This document shows, piece by piece, positions 40,733 through 48,564 of a stretch of DNA of 64,000 nucleotides. Under the pieces are notes generated by a model. The model ran no database searches. It saw only the letters and a list, made by a program, of their open reading frames with translations, and was not told the DNA's origin. How positions within the stretch are numbered: position 1 is the first letter of the stretch; the number at the start of each line of letters is the position of its first letter. This DNA comes from Saccharothrix obliqua (GTDB lineage Bacteria; Actinomycetota; Actinomycetes; Mycobacteriales; Pseudonocardiaceae). Both the position numbers and the translations under genes were made by a program. The DNA is taken from assembly GCF_019375475.1 (NCBI RefSeq), contig NZ_JAHXGQ010000005.1, positions 310,001-374,000 of the forward strand, read 5' to 3'.

Positions 40733-41006
40733 CGGTTTCCACCACCTTGCGCTCGGCCAGGCGCGTGACGAGGTCGGCCACGTCCTCCGGCCGCACCCCG
40801 TCGAAGTCCTCGGCGAGCTTCGCCGCGATACCGGTGACGGACCGGTGCCCGTCGCACAGCTCCACGACCGCCGCGGCGGTCTCGTTCAACACCAGCACGC
40901 CTTCCGGGAACAGCACGACGTGGCTGTCCCTCGTCCGGTCGTAGGAGGTCTTCACGCCCTTGCCCAGGCGTGGCACGGCATCCAGGTTCGTCCCGGGTGT
41001 GGTCAT
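40725..41006 (-). CDS. pqqD: PqqD, RiPP recognition element for PqqA
   Basis: A 93-aa winged-helix chaperone that binds PqqA and presents it to PqqE. Text: VPRLGKGVKTSYDRTRD, HVVLFPEGVLVLNETAAAVV, ELCDGHRSVTGIAAKLAEDF. ATG 41006 overlaps the pqqC stop (ATGA) and its own 3' end overlaps pqqE. Confidence 0.95.
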   Translation of the reverse strand: MTTPGTNLDAVPRLGKGVKTSYDRTRDSHVVLFPEGVLVLNETAAAVVELCDGHRSVTGIAAKLAEDFDGVRPEDVADLVTRLAERKVVETDG

Positions 41007-42034
41007 CGTCGTCCCGCTGTCCGGTCGTCGGTCCTGCCCAGCGCGTGGTAGTCGACCGCGTCGAGGATCGCCCGCAGCACGTCGCACTTGAACGCGAGCG
41101 CCGCCACCGCGGCGTCCTGCTGCTCCCTGGTCGCGCAGTTGCGCACCACCACGTCCAAAGTAGACTTCCCCTCGCCCTCGACCACCTTGAGCCGCGACGT
41201 GAAGTAGGCGAAGCCCTCCTCCGCGATCCACGGGTACCGGGCACGCATGTCCGCCAGGCGCCGCGTCATCAGACCGCGCGAGAACATCTCGGTCAGCCCG
41301 GACGCCACGCCCTCCACCCACGGCCGGTTGCGCGCGAAGTTCACGTAGGCGTCGACGGCGAACCTGGTGCCCGGCAGCACGTGCCGCTCGTCGAGCACCT
41401 CCTCGCGGCTCAGGCCGAGTGCTTCGGCCATCCGCAGCCAGTTCTCCGCGCCGCCCTCACCGGCCCGTTCACCGTCGTGCCAGATGATCCGCTCACGCCA
41501 CTGCCGCCGCACGTCCGGGTCGGGGCAGTTGGCCAGGATCGCCGCGTCCTTGCGCGGTATGCACCGCTGGTAGTACCAGCGGTTCGCCGCCCACAGCTGG
41601 AGTTCGTCCTTGGACAGCTCGCCCGCGTGCAGCCTCAGGTGGAACGGGTGGCGGTCCCAGTAGCGCGTGGACAGGGCGCGGAGGCGGCCGGTGAACTCCT
41701 CCGGGGACAGCGGGTCGGCGGCACGCGGGTGATTTCGCGGTGCGGCCGGGTGTTCCTGGAGGGTCTCCGGGTCGGCTTGGTGTTCTTGGGCGGCTTGGTG
41801 TTCTTGGGTGGCTTGGTGTTCCGGCTGGAGCGGTTGGTGATCCGGCTGGAGTGGTTGGTGATCCGGCTGGAGTGGTTGGTGTTCTTGCTGAGGCGCTTGG
41901 TGTTCGCGCGGGGGTGCCTGGTGTTCGCGCGGGGGTGCTTGGTGTTCAGGGAGAAGTGCTTGGTGTTTTCGGGCGCTCGACTGGTGTTTCGCCCCGGCGA
42001 ACTCCGCTTGGTGCTGGTGCGGCGGAGTGGACAT
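41003..42034 (-). CDS. pqqC: PqqC with a 107-residue His-Gln repeat extension
   Basis: A 343-aa protein; ordinary PqqC is about 240-250 aa. The catalytic part starts near residue 108 (LSPEEFTGRLRALSTRYWD) and carries the family motifs WAANRWYYQRCIPRKDAA, HDGERAGEGGAENWL and FTSRLKVVEGEGKSTLDVV. PqqC performs the last ring closure and eight-electron oxidation, without a cofactor. The extension holds 13 His-Gln pairs in units such as EHQAPPR and DHQPLQP. It contains no internal Met or Val start, and ATG 42034 has GGAGG 7 nt upstream, so it is very probably translated. The stop overlaps pqqD. Confidence 0.95.
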   Translation of the reverse strand: MSTPPHQHQAEFAGAKHQSSARKHQALLPEHQAPPREHQAPPREHQAPQQEHQPLQPDHQPLQPDHQPLQPEHQATQEHQAAQEHQADPETLQEHPAAPRNHPRAADPLSPEEFTGRLRALSTRYWDRHPFHLRLHAGELSKDELQLWAANRWYYQRCIPRKDAAILANCPDPDVRRQWRERIIWHDGERAGEGGAENWLRMAEALGLSREEVLDERHVLPGTRFAVDAYVNFARNRPWVEGVASGLTEMFSRGLMTRRLADMRARYPWIAEEGFAYFTSRLKVVEGEGKSTLDVVVRNCATREQQDAAVAALAFKCDVLRAILDAVDYHALGRTDDRTAGRR

Positions 42035-42096
42035 GCACGCGCCTCCAAGGTTCGTGTCGTGGCCCCGTCGCCGGGGCCACGACAGCGCACATGCGT

Positions 42097-42192
42097 TCAG
42101 CCGCGAGCGGCGTACGCGGTGACTTCCATCGGGGTGTCGATGTCCCGGAAGTCCGGCTTCACCCAGGTGCGCTTGGGCTTGTCGACAGTCAT
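42097..42192 (-). CDS. pqqA: PqqA, precursor peptide of PQQ
   Basis: A 31-aa peptide from ATG 42192 with GAGGAG 7 nt upstream. The conserved core is MEVTAYA, containing the Glu and Tyr (spaced EVTAY) from which PQQ is built, preceded by WVKPDFRDIDTP, which matches the PqqA consensus. It is the first gene of the operon; 62 nt separate it from pqqC, room for expression of peptide in excess. Confidence 0.96.
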   Translation of the reverse strand: MTVDKPKRTWVKPDFRDIDTPMEVTAYAARG

Positions 42193-42389
42193 GGCGCGAC
42201 TCCTCGGATGCGTCGTGTCGGTCCGTGGGTCGGCGGCGGAAACCCCACCGTAGAGCGTCCAGCCGAGACCCGCCAGATCAAGCGGACGGGATGCCGCCGT
42301 CGGCTGTTGCCCGCTATGGGTGGTTGTGGTTGCCTTGAGAGGACCGCCGTTCCGCCGCCGTGTGACAGTGCGGACGATGGAGGCACCAC

Positions 42390-43409
42390 ATGCGTGCTCG
42401 TCTTGGCGCGGTCCTGGCCCTGACCGCGCTCGGCGCGACCCTGGTCGCACCGGCCCAGGCCGACCCCGCGCCGTTCGCGGTGCGAACCCTGGCGACCGGC
42501 CAGGACGTCCCGTGGGACTTCGGCTTCCTGCCGGACGGCAGCGGGATCTACACCGAACGCGACACCAAGAAGATCAAGAAGATCACCGGCACCGCGGTGA
42601 CCACGGTGGCCACCGTGAACGATGCCGTGCCGGGCGGCGAGGGCGGCCTGCTCGGCATAGCCGTGTCACCGACCTTCGCCCAGGACAACACCGTCTACGT
42701 CTACTACACGGCCGCTTCCGACAACCGGGTCTCCCGGGTGCGCCTGGGCAACGGCGCGGTCGAGCCGATCGTCACCGGCATACCCAAGAACCGGTTCCAC
42801 AACGGTGGCGGCCTCGAATTCGGCCCGGACGGCCACCTCTGGGCCACCACGGGCGACGCGGGCACCTCCGCCAACGCGCAGAACACCAACTCGTTGGCCG
42901 GCAAGGTGCTCCGGTTCACCACGACCGGTGAACCCGCACCCGGCAACCCGTTCAACAACCGGGTGTACTCGTACGGCCACCGCAACCCGCAGGGCCTCAC
43001 GTGGGCCAACGGTCGCGCCTACGCCACCGAGTTCGGCAACAACCGAACCGACGAGCTGAACGCGATCGAGTCCGGCAAGAACTACGGCTGGCCCACGTGT
43101 GAAGGCCCGTGCAACGACACCCGCTTCGTGAACCCGGTGAAGTCGTGGCCGAACCGGGAAGCCGGCCCGACCGGCATCGCGTTCTACAAGAGCGCGCTGT
43201 ACATCGGGGCGGTCACCGGCCGGCGGGTGTGGAAGGTCCCGGTGACCGGGACCGACCTCGGCACGCCGCAGGCGTTGTTCACCGGCTACGGCCGGGTCCG
43301 CTCGGTCGGCGCGGCGCCCGACGGCACCCTGTGGCTGGGCACGTCCAACCAGGACGGCCGCGGCACACCGGCGGCCACGGACGACCGCATCCTCAGCACG
43401 GACGGCTGA
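42390..43409 (+). CDS. Secreted PQQ-type sugar dehydrogenase
   Basis: A 339-aa protein with a Sec signal peptide (MRARLGAVLALTALGATLVA, cleavage after AQA). The beta-propeller has the GSDH family text: DVPWDFGFLPDGSGIYTERD, GGEGGLLGIAVSP, NRFHNGGGLEFGPDGHLWAT, YGHRNPQGLTW and KNYGWPTCEGPC. It is a paralogue of the lipoprotein at 260-1354. Divergent from pqqA with a 197-bp shared upstream region, it is the likely user of the PQQ made next door. ATG 42390 has GGAGG 6 nt upstream. Confidence 0.9.
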   Translation: MRARLGAVLALTALGATLVAPAQADPAPFAVRTLATGQDVPWDFGFLPDGSGIYTERDTKKIKKITGTAVTTVATVNDAVPGGEGGLLGIAVSPTFAQDNTVYVYYTAASDNRVSRVRLGNGAVEPIVTGIPKNRFHNGGGLEFGPDGHLWATTGDAGTSANAQNTNSLAGKVLRFTTTGEPAPGNPFNNRVYSYGHRNPQGLTWANGRAYATEFGNNRTDELNAIESGKNYGWPTCEGPCNDTRFVNPVKSWPNREAGPTGIAFYKSALYIGAVTGRRVWKVPVTGTDLGTPQALFTGYGRVRSVGAAPDGTLWLGTSNQDGRGTPAATDDRILSTDG

Positions 43410-43414
43410 CGCGG

Positions 43415-43447
43415 TGACCGCGGGTGCCCGGCGGGCACCCGCGGTCA
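43415..43447. terminator. Bidirectional hairpin between convergent genes
   Basis: TGACCGCGGGTGCCCG (43415-43430) and its reverse complement (43432-43447) make a nearly perfect palindrome with a tiny centre. It follows the dehydrogenase stop by 5 nt and includes the stop of the convergent deacetylase-like gene, so it probably ends both transcripts. Confidence 0.85.
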
Positions 43448-44599
43448 GTTCATCGCCGACGGCATCCGCCGGAGCTGGTCGAGCACGGCGGGGTCCTGCA
43501 ACTGCATCCACTGGATGACCTCGGTGTAGGTGGCGCACACGGTGTCCGTGCGGACGCACACCTCGCCCATGAACGCCTCGACGGCCGCGCTGAACGCGCC
43601 ACCGGCCCACTCGTTGAAGTGGTTGCCGATGACCATCGGCGCGCGGTTGCCGTTGAACGCCGCCTGGTACACCGACCGGTAGGTGTCGAGCACGATCTGC
43701 GTGTACTCGCCGGGAGGGCCGGGGTCCTCCTTGGCCCCGTTCAGGGCGTACCAGAGGTTGAAGTCCATCATCACCACGTTGCGCCCCAGGGCGGGCACCC
43801 GGACCTCCGGCATGGGGAACTCCCACAAGCCGTCCTGGACGTACGGCCACGTGACGCCGAGGGTGACGTGGCTGGTGTCGTAGACCAGGTTGTGGGACCG
43901 CATGGACGGGAACGCCTGGCCCCAGTCGCCCTCCAGGCAGGGCGTGCGACCACCGCGCACGGTCGCCGGGTCCAGTCGCAGGCCCTGCTCGCGGGCGCGG
44001 TCCACGAGGGCGAAGAACTGGTCCAGCTCCCGGTCCCACTCGGCGGTGCTCCACCGGCCGACGCTGGGCTCGTCGCCCTGGCAGTAGTGGCCGTTGTAGT
44101 GGGTGCCGATCTCGTGCCCGGCGTCGAGGACGTCGTTCAGGTAGTTGATGCGGGACGCGATGTCCTGCGTCGTGCCGCCGAACCCGATGGACGAGTAGCC
44201 GGGCGTGTGCCCGGGACCGGTGTACCGCCCGCCCTGGCTGTCGGCCAGCAGGTACACGCCCGACAGCAGGCCGGTGACGTGGGCGTTGACCTGCTTGGAC
44301 AGCGGCAGGACGCGGTCCCAGTGCGCCTTGGACGCCGCGCCGTCGAACGAGAACAGGACGAACTGCGGCGGCTTCTCGCCGGGCTGCATCTTGCGCATCC
44401 ACCGCGGCGGCGACGCGGGCGCGGGCACGGTCGGCGCGGGCCCGCTCGGGCTCGCCGAGACCTGCGGCGCGATGGGTAGCGGTGAGGCCAGTTCACCCAG
44501 CGTGTTGTCCGGCGCCGGCTCCTGCGCACCCATCACCGCCAACACCACGAGCACCAGAGCCAACGCGACGCCCGTCGAGGCCCAACCCCTGCGCTTCAC
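43445..44599 (-). CDS. Polysaccharide deacetylase-like membrane-anchored protein
   Basis: A 384-aa protein with an N-terminal anchor helix (about residues 8-28), a Pro-rich linker and a NodB-like barrel. Motif 1 is FVLFSFDGAASKAHWDR, with one Asp instead of the usual TFDDG pair; motif 2 is GHEIGTHYNGHYCQGD with the zinc His; motif 3 may be RGGRTPC. Family members remove acetyl groups from cell-wall or extracellular glycans. The changed motif 1 leaves activity uncertain. GTG 44599 starts the anchor. Confidence 0.78.
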   Translation of the reverse strand: MKRRGWASTGVALALVLVVLAVMGAQEPAPDNTLGELASPLPIAPQVSASPSGPAPTVPAPASPPRWMRKMQPGEKPPQFVLFSFDGAASKAHWDRVLPLSKQVNAHVTGLLSGVYLLADSQGGRYTGPGHTPGYSSIGFGGTTQDIASRINYLNDVLDAGHEIGTHYNGHYCQGDEPSVGRWSTAEWDRELDQFFALVDRAREQGLRLDPATVRGGRTPCLEGDWGQAFPSMRSHNLVYDTSHVTLGVTWPYVQDGLWEFPMPEVRVPALGRNVVMMDFNLWYALNGAKEDPGPPGEYTQIVLDTYRSVYQAAFNGNRAPMVIGNHFNEWAGGAFSAAVEAFMGEVCVRTDTVCATYTEVIQWMQLQDPAVLDQLRRMPSAMN

Positions 44600-44686
44600 G
44601 CCTACAAGACGACGCGGAGTGTTCAAGGGTTGCGTTTCAGTGACCGGAGTGGCCGCGGACACTGGAAGGCCGCGGGTGCTGGAGCG

Positions 44687-44754
44687 GTGTGGGTGTTGGA
44701 GTGGTGTGGGTGTTGGAGTGGTGTGGGTGTTGGAGTGGTGTGGGTGCTGGAGGG
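44687..44754. repeat. Four tandem 17-bp units downstream of the sortase gene
   Basis: GTGTGGGTGTTGGAGTG is repeated exactly at 44687, 44704 and 44721, with a changed fourth copy at 44738. The array is framed by GCCGCGGGTGCTGGAG on each side (about 44669 and 44755). It fills the gap between the sortase gene end and the deacetylase gene start. Confidence 0.92.
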
Positions 44755-44784
44755 CCGCGGGTGCTGGAGTGGCCGAGGAGGGAG

Positions 44785-45477
44785 TTACTGGAGCGGTGTG
44801 GCCACTACGACCCGGTTCTCCTCGTACCCGGTCGCACCCCCGACCCACCGACCGCCGCAGGTCACGAGAACCAACCGGTGCCCCCCGCGCGGCCCGAAAA
44901 GCTCGACGGCGCGTTGCGGCAGCTCGTCCTTGCGGATGGTGAGGACCTGAGCGACCCGGAACCGGAACGTCTTGCCGGTGGTGTCCACGACCGTCACCTC
45001 CTGGTCGGCCGCGCTGCGCCACAACTCGTCGAACGGCCCGGTGACGCCCCGCCAGTTCACGTGCCCGGCGAGCACGGTCGCGCCCTCGGCCGCCGCCAGG
45101 TCGACACCCCACCACGTCGCCTCGCCGACGCCGTCCGGCACGGGCAGCACGCCGTCCGCGGTCACCTCGGCACGCACGAGCGTCGCCAGACCGCCCTCGG
45201 GGAGCTTCACCGTGCCGGGGGCCTGGGTGGGAGGAGGAGGGGGAGGAGGAGGTGGTGGTTCAGAGCTGGGCGAGGCCGGCGGGTTCGACCCGGCAGGCAG
45301 GCCCGCCAGGTCCACGCCCCGACCCGACGACATGCTGTCGCCGAGCGGGAACGGCACCACCGCCGCACCGGGCCGCGGCGCGCCGGGGACCACCTCGGGA
45401 GAAGGGGTGAAAGCGAGCGTGGCGGCGGCGAGCACCGCCGCCACCGCCACACCCGTCACGAGCGCCCTGGCCGTCAC
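44785..45477 (-). CDS. Class E/F-type sortase
   Basis: A 230-aa transpeptidase anchored by an N-terminal helix (about residues 5-25), followed by a Pro-rich spacer with a run of ten Pro. The catalytic His is in TVLAGHVNWRG, the nucleophile Cys in RLVLVTCGGRW, and the Arg in YEENRVVVAT. It joins surface proteins to the envelope. GTG 45477 overlaps the stop of the upstream surface-protein gene (GTGA), so enzyme and probable substrate are cotranscribed. Confidence 0.88.
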   Translation of the reverse strand: MTARALVTGVAVAAVLAAATLAFTPSPEVVPGAPRPGAAVVPFPLGDSMSSGRGVDLAGLPAGSNPPASPSSEPPPPPPPPPPTQAPGTVKLPEGGLATLVRAEVTADGVLPVPDGVGEATWWGVDLAAAEGATVLAGHVNWRGVTGPFDELWRSAADQEVTVVDTTGKTFRFRVAQVLTIRKDELPQRAVELFGPRGGHRLVLVTCGGRWVGGATGYEENRVVVATPLQ

Positions 45478-46889
45478 GCGCGGGCTGCCGCCCGCCGCCG
45501 GGCCACGAAGCCGACCAGCGCCGCGCCCAGCAGCGCCACGCCGCCGAACCCGATCAACGCGCCCGGCGCGACCTTCGTGTCGAACGACGCGCGGGCCACC
45601 ACGCCCGAGCCCTCGGCACCCGCCGGCACCGTGATCGGCACGATGACCTTGTTGGGTTTGTTGGTCAGGGCCAGCGCGAGCGTCTGCCCGGGTTCGACCT
45701 TCCCGCACGCCTTGGTCGGCGTGTTCGGGTCGAAGTTCTCCTCGTAGCCGCGTGCCGCGGCGACTTCCACGATGCAGATCTCCTGCGGTGTGCGCAGGTC
45801 GGGCACGACGACCGTGCCGTCGTCACCGGTCTGGAGCACGATCGGCTTGCCGTCCGGGCCGGTGAGCGGCGCGTCGTCCTGCTTCAACGCCGGTGCCGCG
45901 CCGTCCGCCGCGGTGACCCGGAGCGCCACGCCCGCGATCCCCTTGGCGGTGTCGGTGTCGGTCTTCGCGACCTTCACCACACCCGGCTGGGTCCGGGCCA
46001 CCGCCGACGCCTCGGCCGTGAGCCGCTTCTCACCACCGGTGGTGACGATCCGCTGCATGTCGGCGTTGCCCGGCACGTGCACCACCGGCCGGTCCGCCGG
46101 GCTGTCCAGGCGCACCCGGAACGTCGGCTTGGCACCGGTCGGCACGACCTTCAGCGACAACGCCCTGCCGTCCGCGGGCGTGCGCAGCTCGGCCGTGGTC
46201 TTGCCGTCCTCCAGCGTGGCCTGCTCCAGCTCGACGGTCACCGGCACGTCGCCGACCAGCTTGCCGTCGACCTTGGCGACGTCCACCGTCCAGGCTTCCG
46301 GCGTGCCGATGAGCTGCTCCTTCTCCGGAGCGGTGACCTTCGCCGTCCACGGACCGCGGTTGGCCTCGGCGTCCTTGCGCAGCCGCTCGACGGCGTCCTT
46401 GGTCGACTGCTCCAGCCGCTGGTAGTGGAACTCCTCGTTGTAGGCGATGTGGCGGAAGTCGCTGCTCGGGTCCAGCGAGATCGCCGACGCGCCGCTGCCG
46501 TGCGGGTACGCCGTCCACGAGTGCAGGAGGTGCGCCAGCGCGGCGGCCTCGTCCCGCGTCGGGTTGGTCGTGTAGCGCAGCAGGAGGTACGAGATGTTCG
46601 CGGCGACCTCGGGCGACAGCGCCTCACCCGCCTTGGTCCTCAGCTCGTCGCGGTCCCGGTATTCCTCGGTGCTGTCGGGCGCGAGCAGCGAGTATTCGAC
46701 GCACCAGACGTGCCTGCCCTGCCACTTGTACGACCCGAGCCAGTCGGTGTTGGTGCGTTTGCCCAGGTAGCCCTGGGCTTCTGTGGTGTAGCCGATACCT
46801 TCCTCGACCTGGGCGCTGGATGTCGCGGGAACGGCGAGCAGAGCTGCACCGGTCGCGAGCAACGCGCCGGCGAGTCGTCTCCAACCCAT
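45474..46889 (-). CDS. Surface protein with adhesin/SpaA-like domains, probable sortase partner
   Basis: A 471-aa secreted protein: signal peptide (cleavage near SSAQ), a region with WCVEYSLLAPDS like thioester adhesin domains, a beta-domain, and a Cna_B/SpaA-like fold (GIAGVALRVTAADGA ... ICIVEVAAARGY). The C-terminus has a hydrophobic helix and an Arg tail (GVALLGAALVGFVARRRAAA) as in cell-wall sorting signals, but no clear LPxTG or LAxTG precedes it; the nearest text is ITVPAGAEGSG. The start is supported by the signal peptide and a GAGGGG tract upstream. Confidence 0.78.
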   Translation of the reverse strand: MGWRRLAGALLATGAALLAVPATSSAQVEEGIGYTTEAQGYLGKRTNTDWLGSYKWQGRHVWCVEYSLLAPDSTEEYRDRDELRTKAGEALSPEVAANISYLLLRYTTNPTRDEAAALAHLLHSWTAYPHGSGASAISLDPSSDFRHIAYNEEFHYQRLEQSTKDAVERLRKDAEANRGPWTAKVTAPEKEQLIGTPEAWTVDVAKVDGKLVGDVPVTVELEQATLEDGKTTAELRTPADGRALSLKVVPTGAKPTFRVRLDSPADRPVVHVPGNADMQRIVTTGGEKRLTAEASAVARTQPGVVKVAKTDTDTAKGIAGVALRVTAADGAAPALKQDDAPLTGPDGKPIVLQTGDDGTVVVPDLRTPQEICIVEVAAARGYEENFDPNTPTKACGKVEPGQTLALALTNKPNKVIVPITVPAGAEGSGVVARASFDTKVAPGALIGFGGVALLGAALVGFVARRRAAARA

Positions 46890-47120
46890 GTTTTATTACC
46901 CCTCGGGCACGTCCGGACGAGCTGCCGGGGGAGAGCCTTACGGTTCGGCACGCCGACGGGCAAGACACCGACGGAGTGGGAGTTGCGACTACGCTCCGCA
47001 GCTGGGGCCGTGGGTTTGCGATCGACGGCCCGAGTAAAGTCTGTTTTACCCGACGGGAACCGATCGACTCGTGTGGTCGTTGAACCCCGTGACGGCGTCG
47101 AAACGCCACAGGAGGACGAG

Positions 47121-47921
47121 GTGCGTACCACCAGCAACCCCGCGTTCCGCAACCTGCCGACCGGCGGCGGTTACGGTAGTTACGCGGGCTTCGGCCAGCA
47201 GTACGAGGCGCAGCAGTACGGCGGCTACCAGACCGCGCCGCCGACCACCGGCGAGCGCCCCATCACCATCGACGACGTGGTCACCAAGACCGCGATCACC
47301 CTGGCCACCACCCTGGGCGTCGGTGTCATCTCGGCGTGGCTGGTGCTGTCCGGCCAGGTCAAGCCGTTCGCGTTGATGATCCCGGGCCTCATCGTCGGCC
47401 TGATCGTGTCGTTGGTCATCATCTTCAAGCGCACCCCGAGCGCGCCGCTCGTGATGACCTACGCGGTCGCGGAGGGCGTGTTCCTCGGCGCGATCACCGG
47501 CGTGTTCGAGGGAGCGTTCAAGGGCATCGCCTGGCAGGCGATCCTGGGCACGTTCGGCGTGTTCCTCGCCATGCTCGTGGTGTACAAGACGGGCGCGATC
47601 CGCGTCACGCCGCGCCTGACCAAGTGGATCATCGGCGCCACGGTCGGCGTGGCCGTGCTGATGCTCGGCAACCTGCTGCTCGGGTTGTTCGGCGTCAACA
47701 TGGGCCTGCGTGACGGCGGCACGCTCGCCATCGTGTTCAGCCTGGTCGTGATCGGCATCGCGGCGTTCAACTTCCTGCTGGACTTCGAGGCCGCCAACGA
47801 GATGATCCGCTCCGGCGTCCCGGCCAAGTGGGCGTGGTGGGCCGCGTTCGGCCTCATGACGACGCTGGTGTGGCTGTACCTGGAGATCCTGCGGCTGCTG
47901 TCGTACTTGCAGCGGGACTGA
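47121..47921 (+). CDS. Bax inhibitor-1 / YccA-like membrane protein
   Basis: A 266-aa protein with a Gly/Tyr/Gln-rich cytoplasmic N-terminus (about 45 residues) and seven helices of the BI-1/TMBIM family in the actinobacterial YccA/YbhL-like form. Helices include TAITLATTLGVGVISAWLVL and WWAAFGLMTTLVWLYLEILR. Family members are calcium-leak channels or protease regulators; the role here is unknown. GTG 47121 has AGGAGG 5 nt upstream. Confidence 0.9.
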   Translation: MRTTSNPAFRNLPTGGGYGSYAGFGQQYEAQQYGGYQTAPPTTGERPITIDDVVTKTAITLATTLGVGVISAWLVLSGQVKPFALMIPGLIVGLIVSLVIIFKRTPSAPLVMTYAVAEGVFLGAITGVFEGAFKGIAWQAILGTFGVFLAMLVVYKTGAIRVTPRLTKWIIGATVGVAVLMLGNLLLGLFGVNMGLRDGGTLAIVFSLVVIGIAAFNFLLDFEAANEMIRSGVPAKWAWWAAFGLMTTLVWLYLEILRLLSYLQRD

Positions 47922-47934
47922 CGCGGGGGAGTTC

Positions 47935-47974
47935 ACGGACGGGCGTCCGGCCTTTGGGTCGGGCGTCCGTTTTT
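47935..47974 (+). terminator. Intrinsic terminator with U tract after the YccA-like gene
   Basis: ACGGACG (47935-47941) pairs with CGTCCGT (47964-47970), with further inner pairing, followed directly by TTTT. It is one of the few classical U-tract terminators in the window. Confidence 0.75.
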
Positions 47975-48071
47975 GTTTCGGCGTGTTGGTTGCGGAGAGT
48001 GGTGGGGTGGGGGCGCGGTGGGGTGGTTCCCGGGGGAGTACCCGAAGGGGTAAAAGCGTCCTCGCCGGACT

Positions 48072-48235
48072 GGCAGACCGCCAAGGATGACGATCAAGGG
48101 CGGGCTGCGTGTCATCCCCGTATGGCCTGGTCAAGACAACCACCCTCGTTCCCAGGGCGCAAACGAAGTGCGTGTTTGCGCCCTGGGAACGAGCGCGGTT
48201 CGCTGGCGCGCAGGCCATACGGGGATGACACGCAG
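48072..48235. repeat. Palindromic repeat element, copy 2
   Basis: Same plan as 11136-11299: box GGCAGACCGCCAAGGATGAC at 48072-48091, outer 25-bp arms at 48105-48129 and 48211-48235 (perfect), and an inner 20-bp perfect stem (48145-48164 with 48174-48193; CTCGTTCCCAGGGCGCAAAC) closing a 9-nt loop GAAGTGCGT. Relative to copy 1 the inner stem differs at many positions, always with matching changes on the other arm, and one outer pair (C-G to T-A) is also swapped. Both copies have the same orientation and the same total length of 164 bp. Confidence 0.88.
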
Positions 48236-48357
48236 CGGGGCCGGGTGTGTGCTGGCGCGTGCTGTGAGTGGGGCGGCGCGTGCTGTGAGTGGGGCGGCGC
48301 GTCACAGTTCGGGGGAGTGGGACGTCCCTTACTTGTGGAGTAGGGAGGTCGTTTCCG

Positions 48358-48564
48358 ATGCCGTACGTGTGGTGGCACAGCGAGTGCGACTCGCTGTGCC
48401 ACGCCTTTTCGACCCAGCAGGTCGTGGTGGACCGCTACGAGGCTGCCTGTATGCGGTACGTGCCGCCGGACCTGCTGTTACGGGAGGCCACTGGGCCGTT
48501 GTGCGTTCCCTGCCTCCTGCGGGTCGGTCAGCTCAACCGCTCGATCACCATCGCCATGCCCTGA
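48358..48564 (+). CDS. Small Cys-rich protein, 68 aa
   Basis: ATG 48358 follows AGGGAGG by 9 nt. The protein begins MPYVWWHSECDSLCHAFS and later has [11 protein letters not shown]; with CDSLC and CVPC it looks like a small zinc-binding protein. It contains a rare TTA codon at 48478-48480 (codon 41). Its last 37 nt lie antisense to the end of the thiolase gene. The family is not recognised; the clear ribosome site and the paired Cys motifs support it as real. Confidence 0.6.
   Translation: MPYVWWHSECDSLCHAFSTQQVVVDRYEAACMRYVPPDLLLREATGPLCVPCLLRVGQLNRSITIAMP

Larger units (their letters stand above)
47922..48357. other. 436-bp gap holding a terminator and palindromic element copy 2
   Basis: The gap after the YccA-like gene contains an intrinsic terminator, the palindromic element (48072-48235) and, after it, a duplicated stretch GCGTGCTGTGAGTGGGGCGGC (two 20-bp units, about 48257-48300). 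No further gene is supported. Confidence 0.6.

Noticed and set aside
44687..44754. Possible CRISPR array or iteron origin
   Set aside because: 17-bp joined units without spacers; no replication initiator gene in the window.
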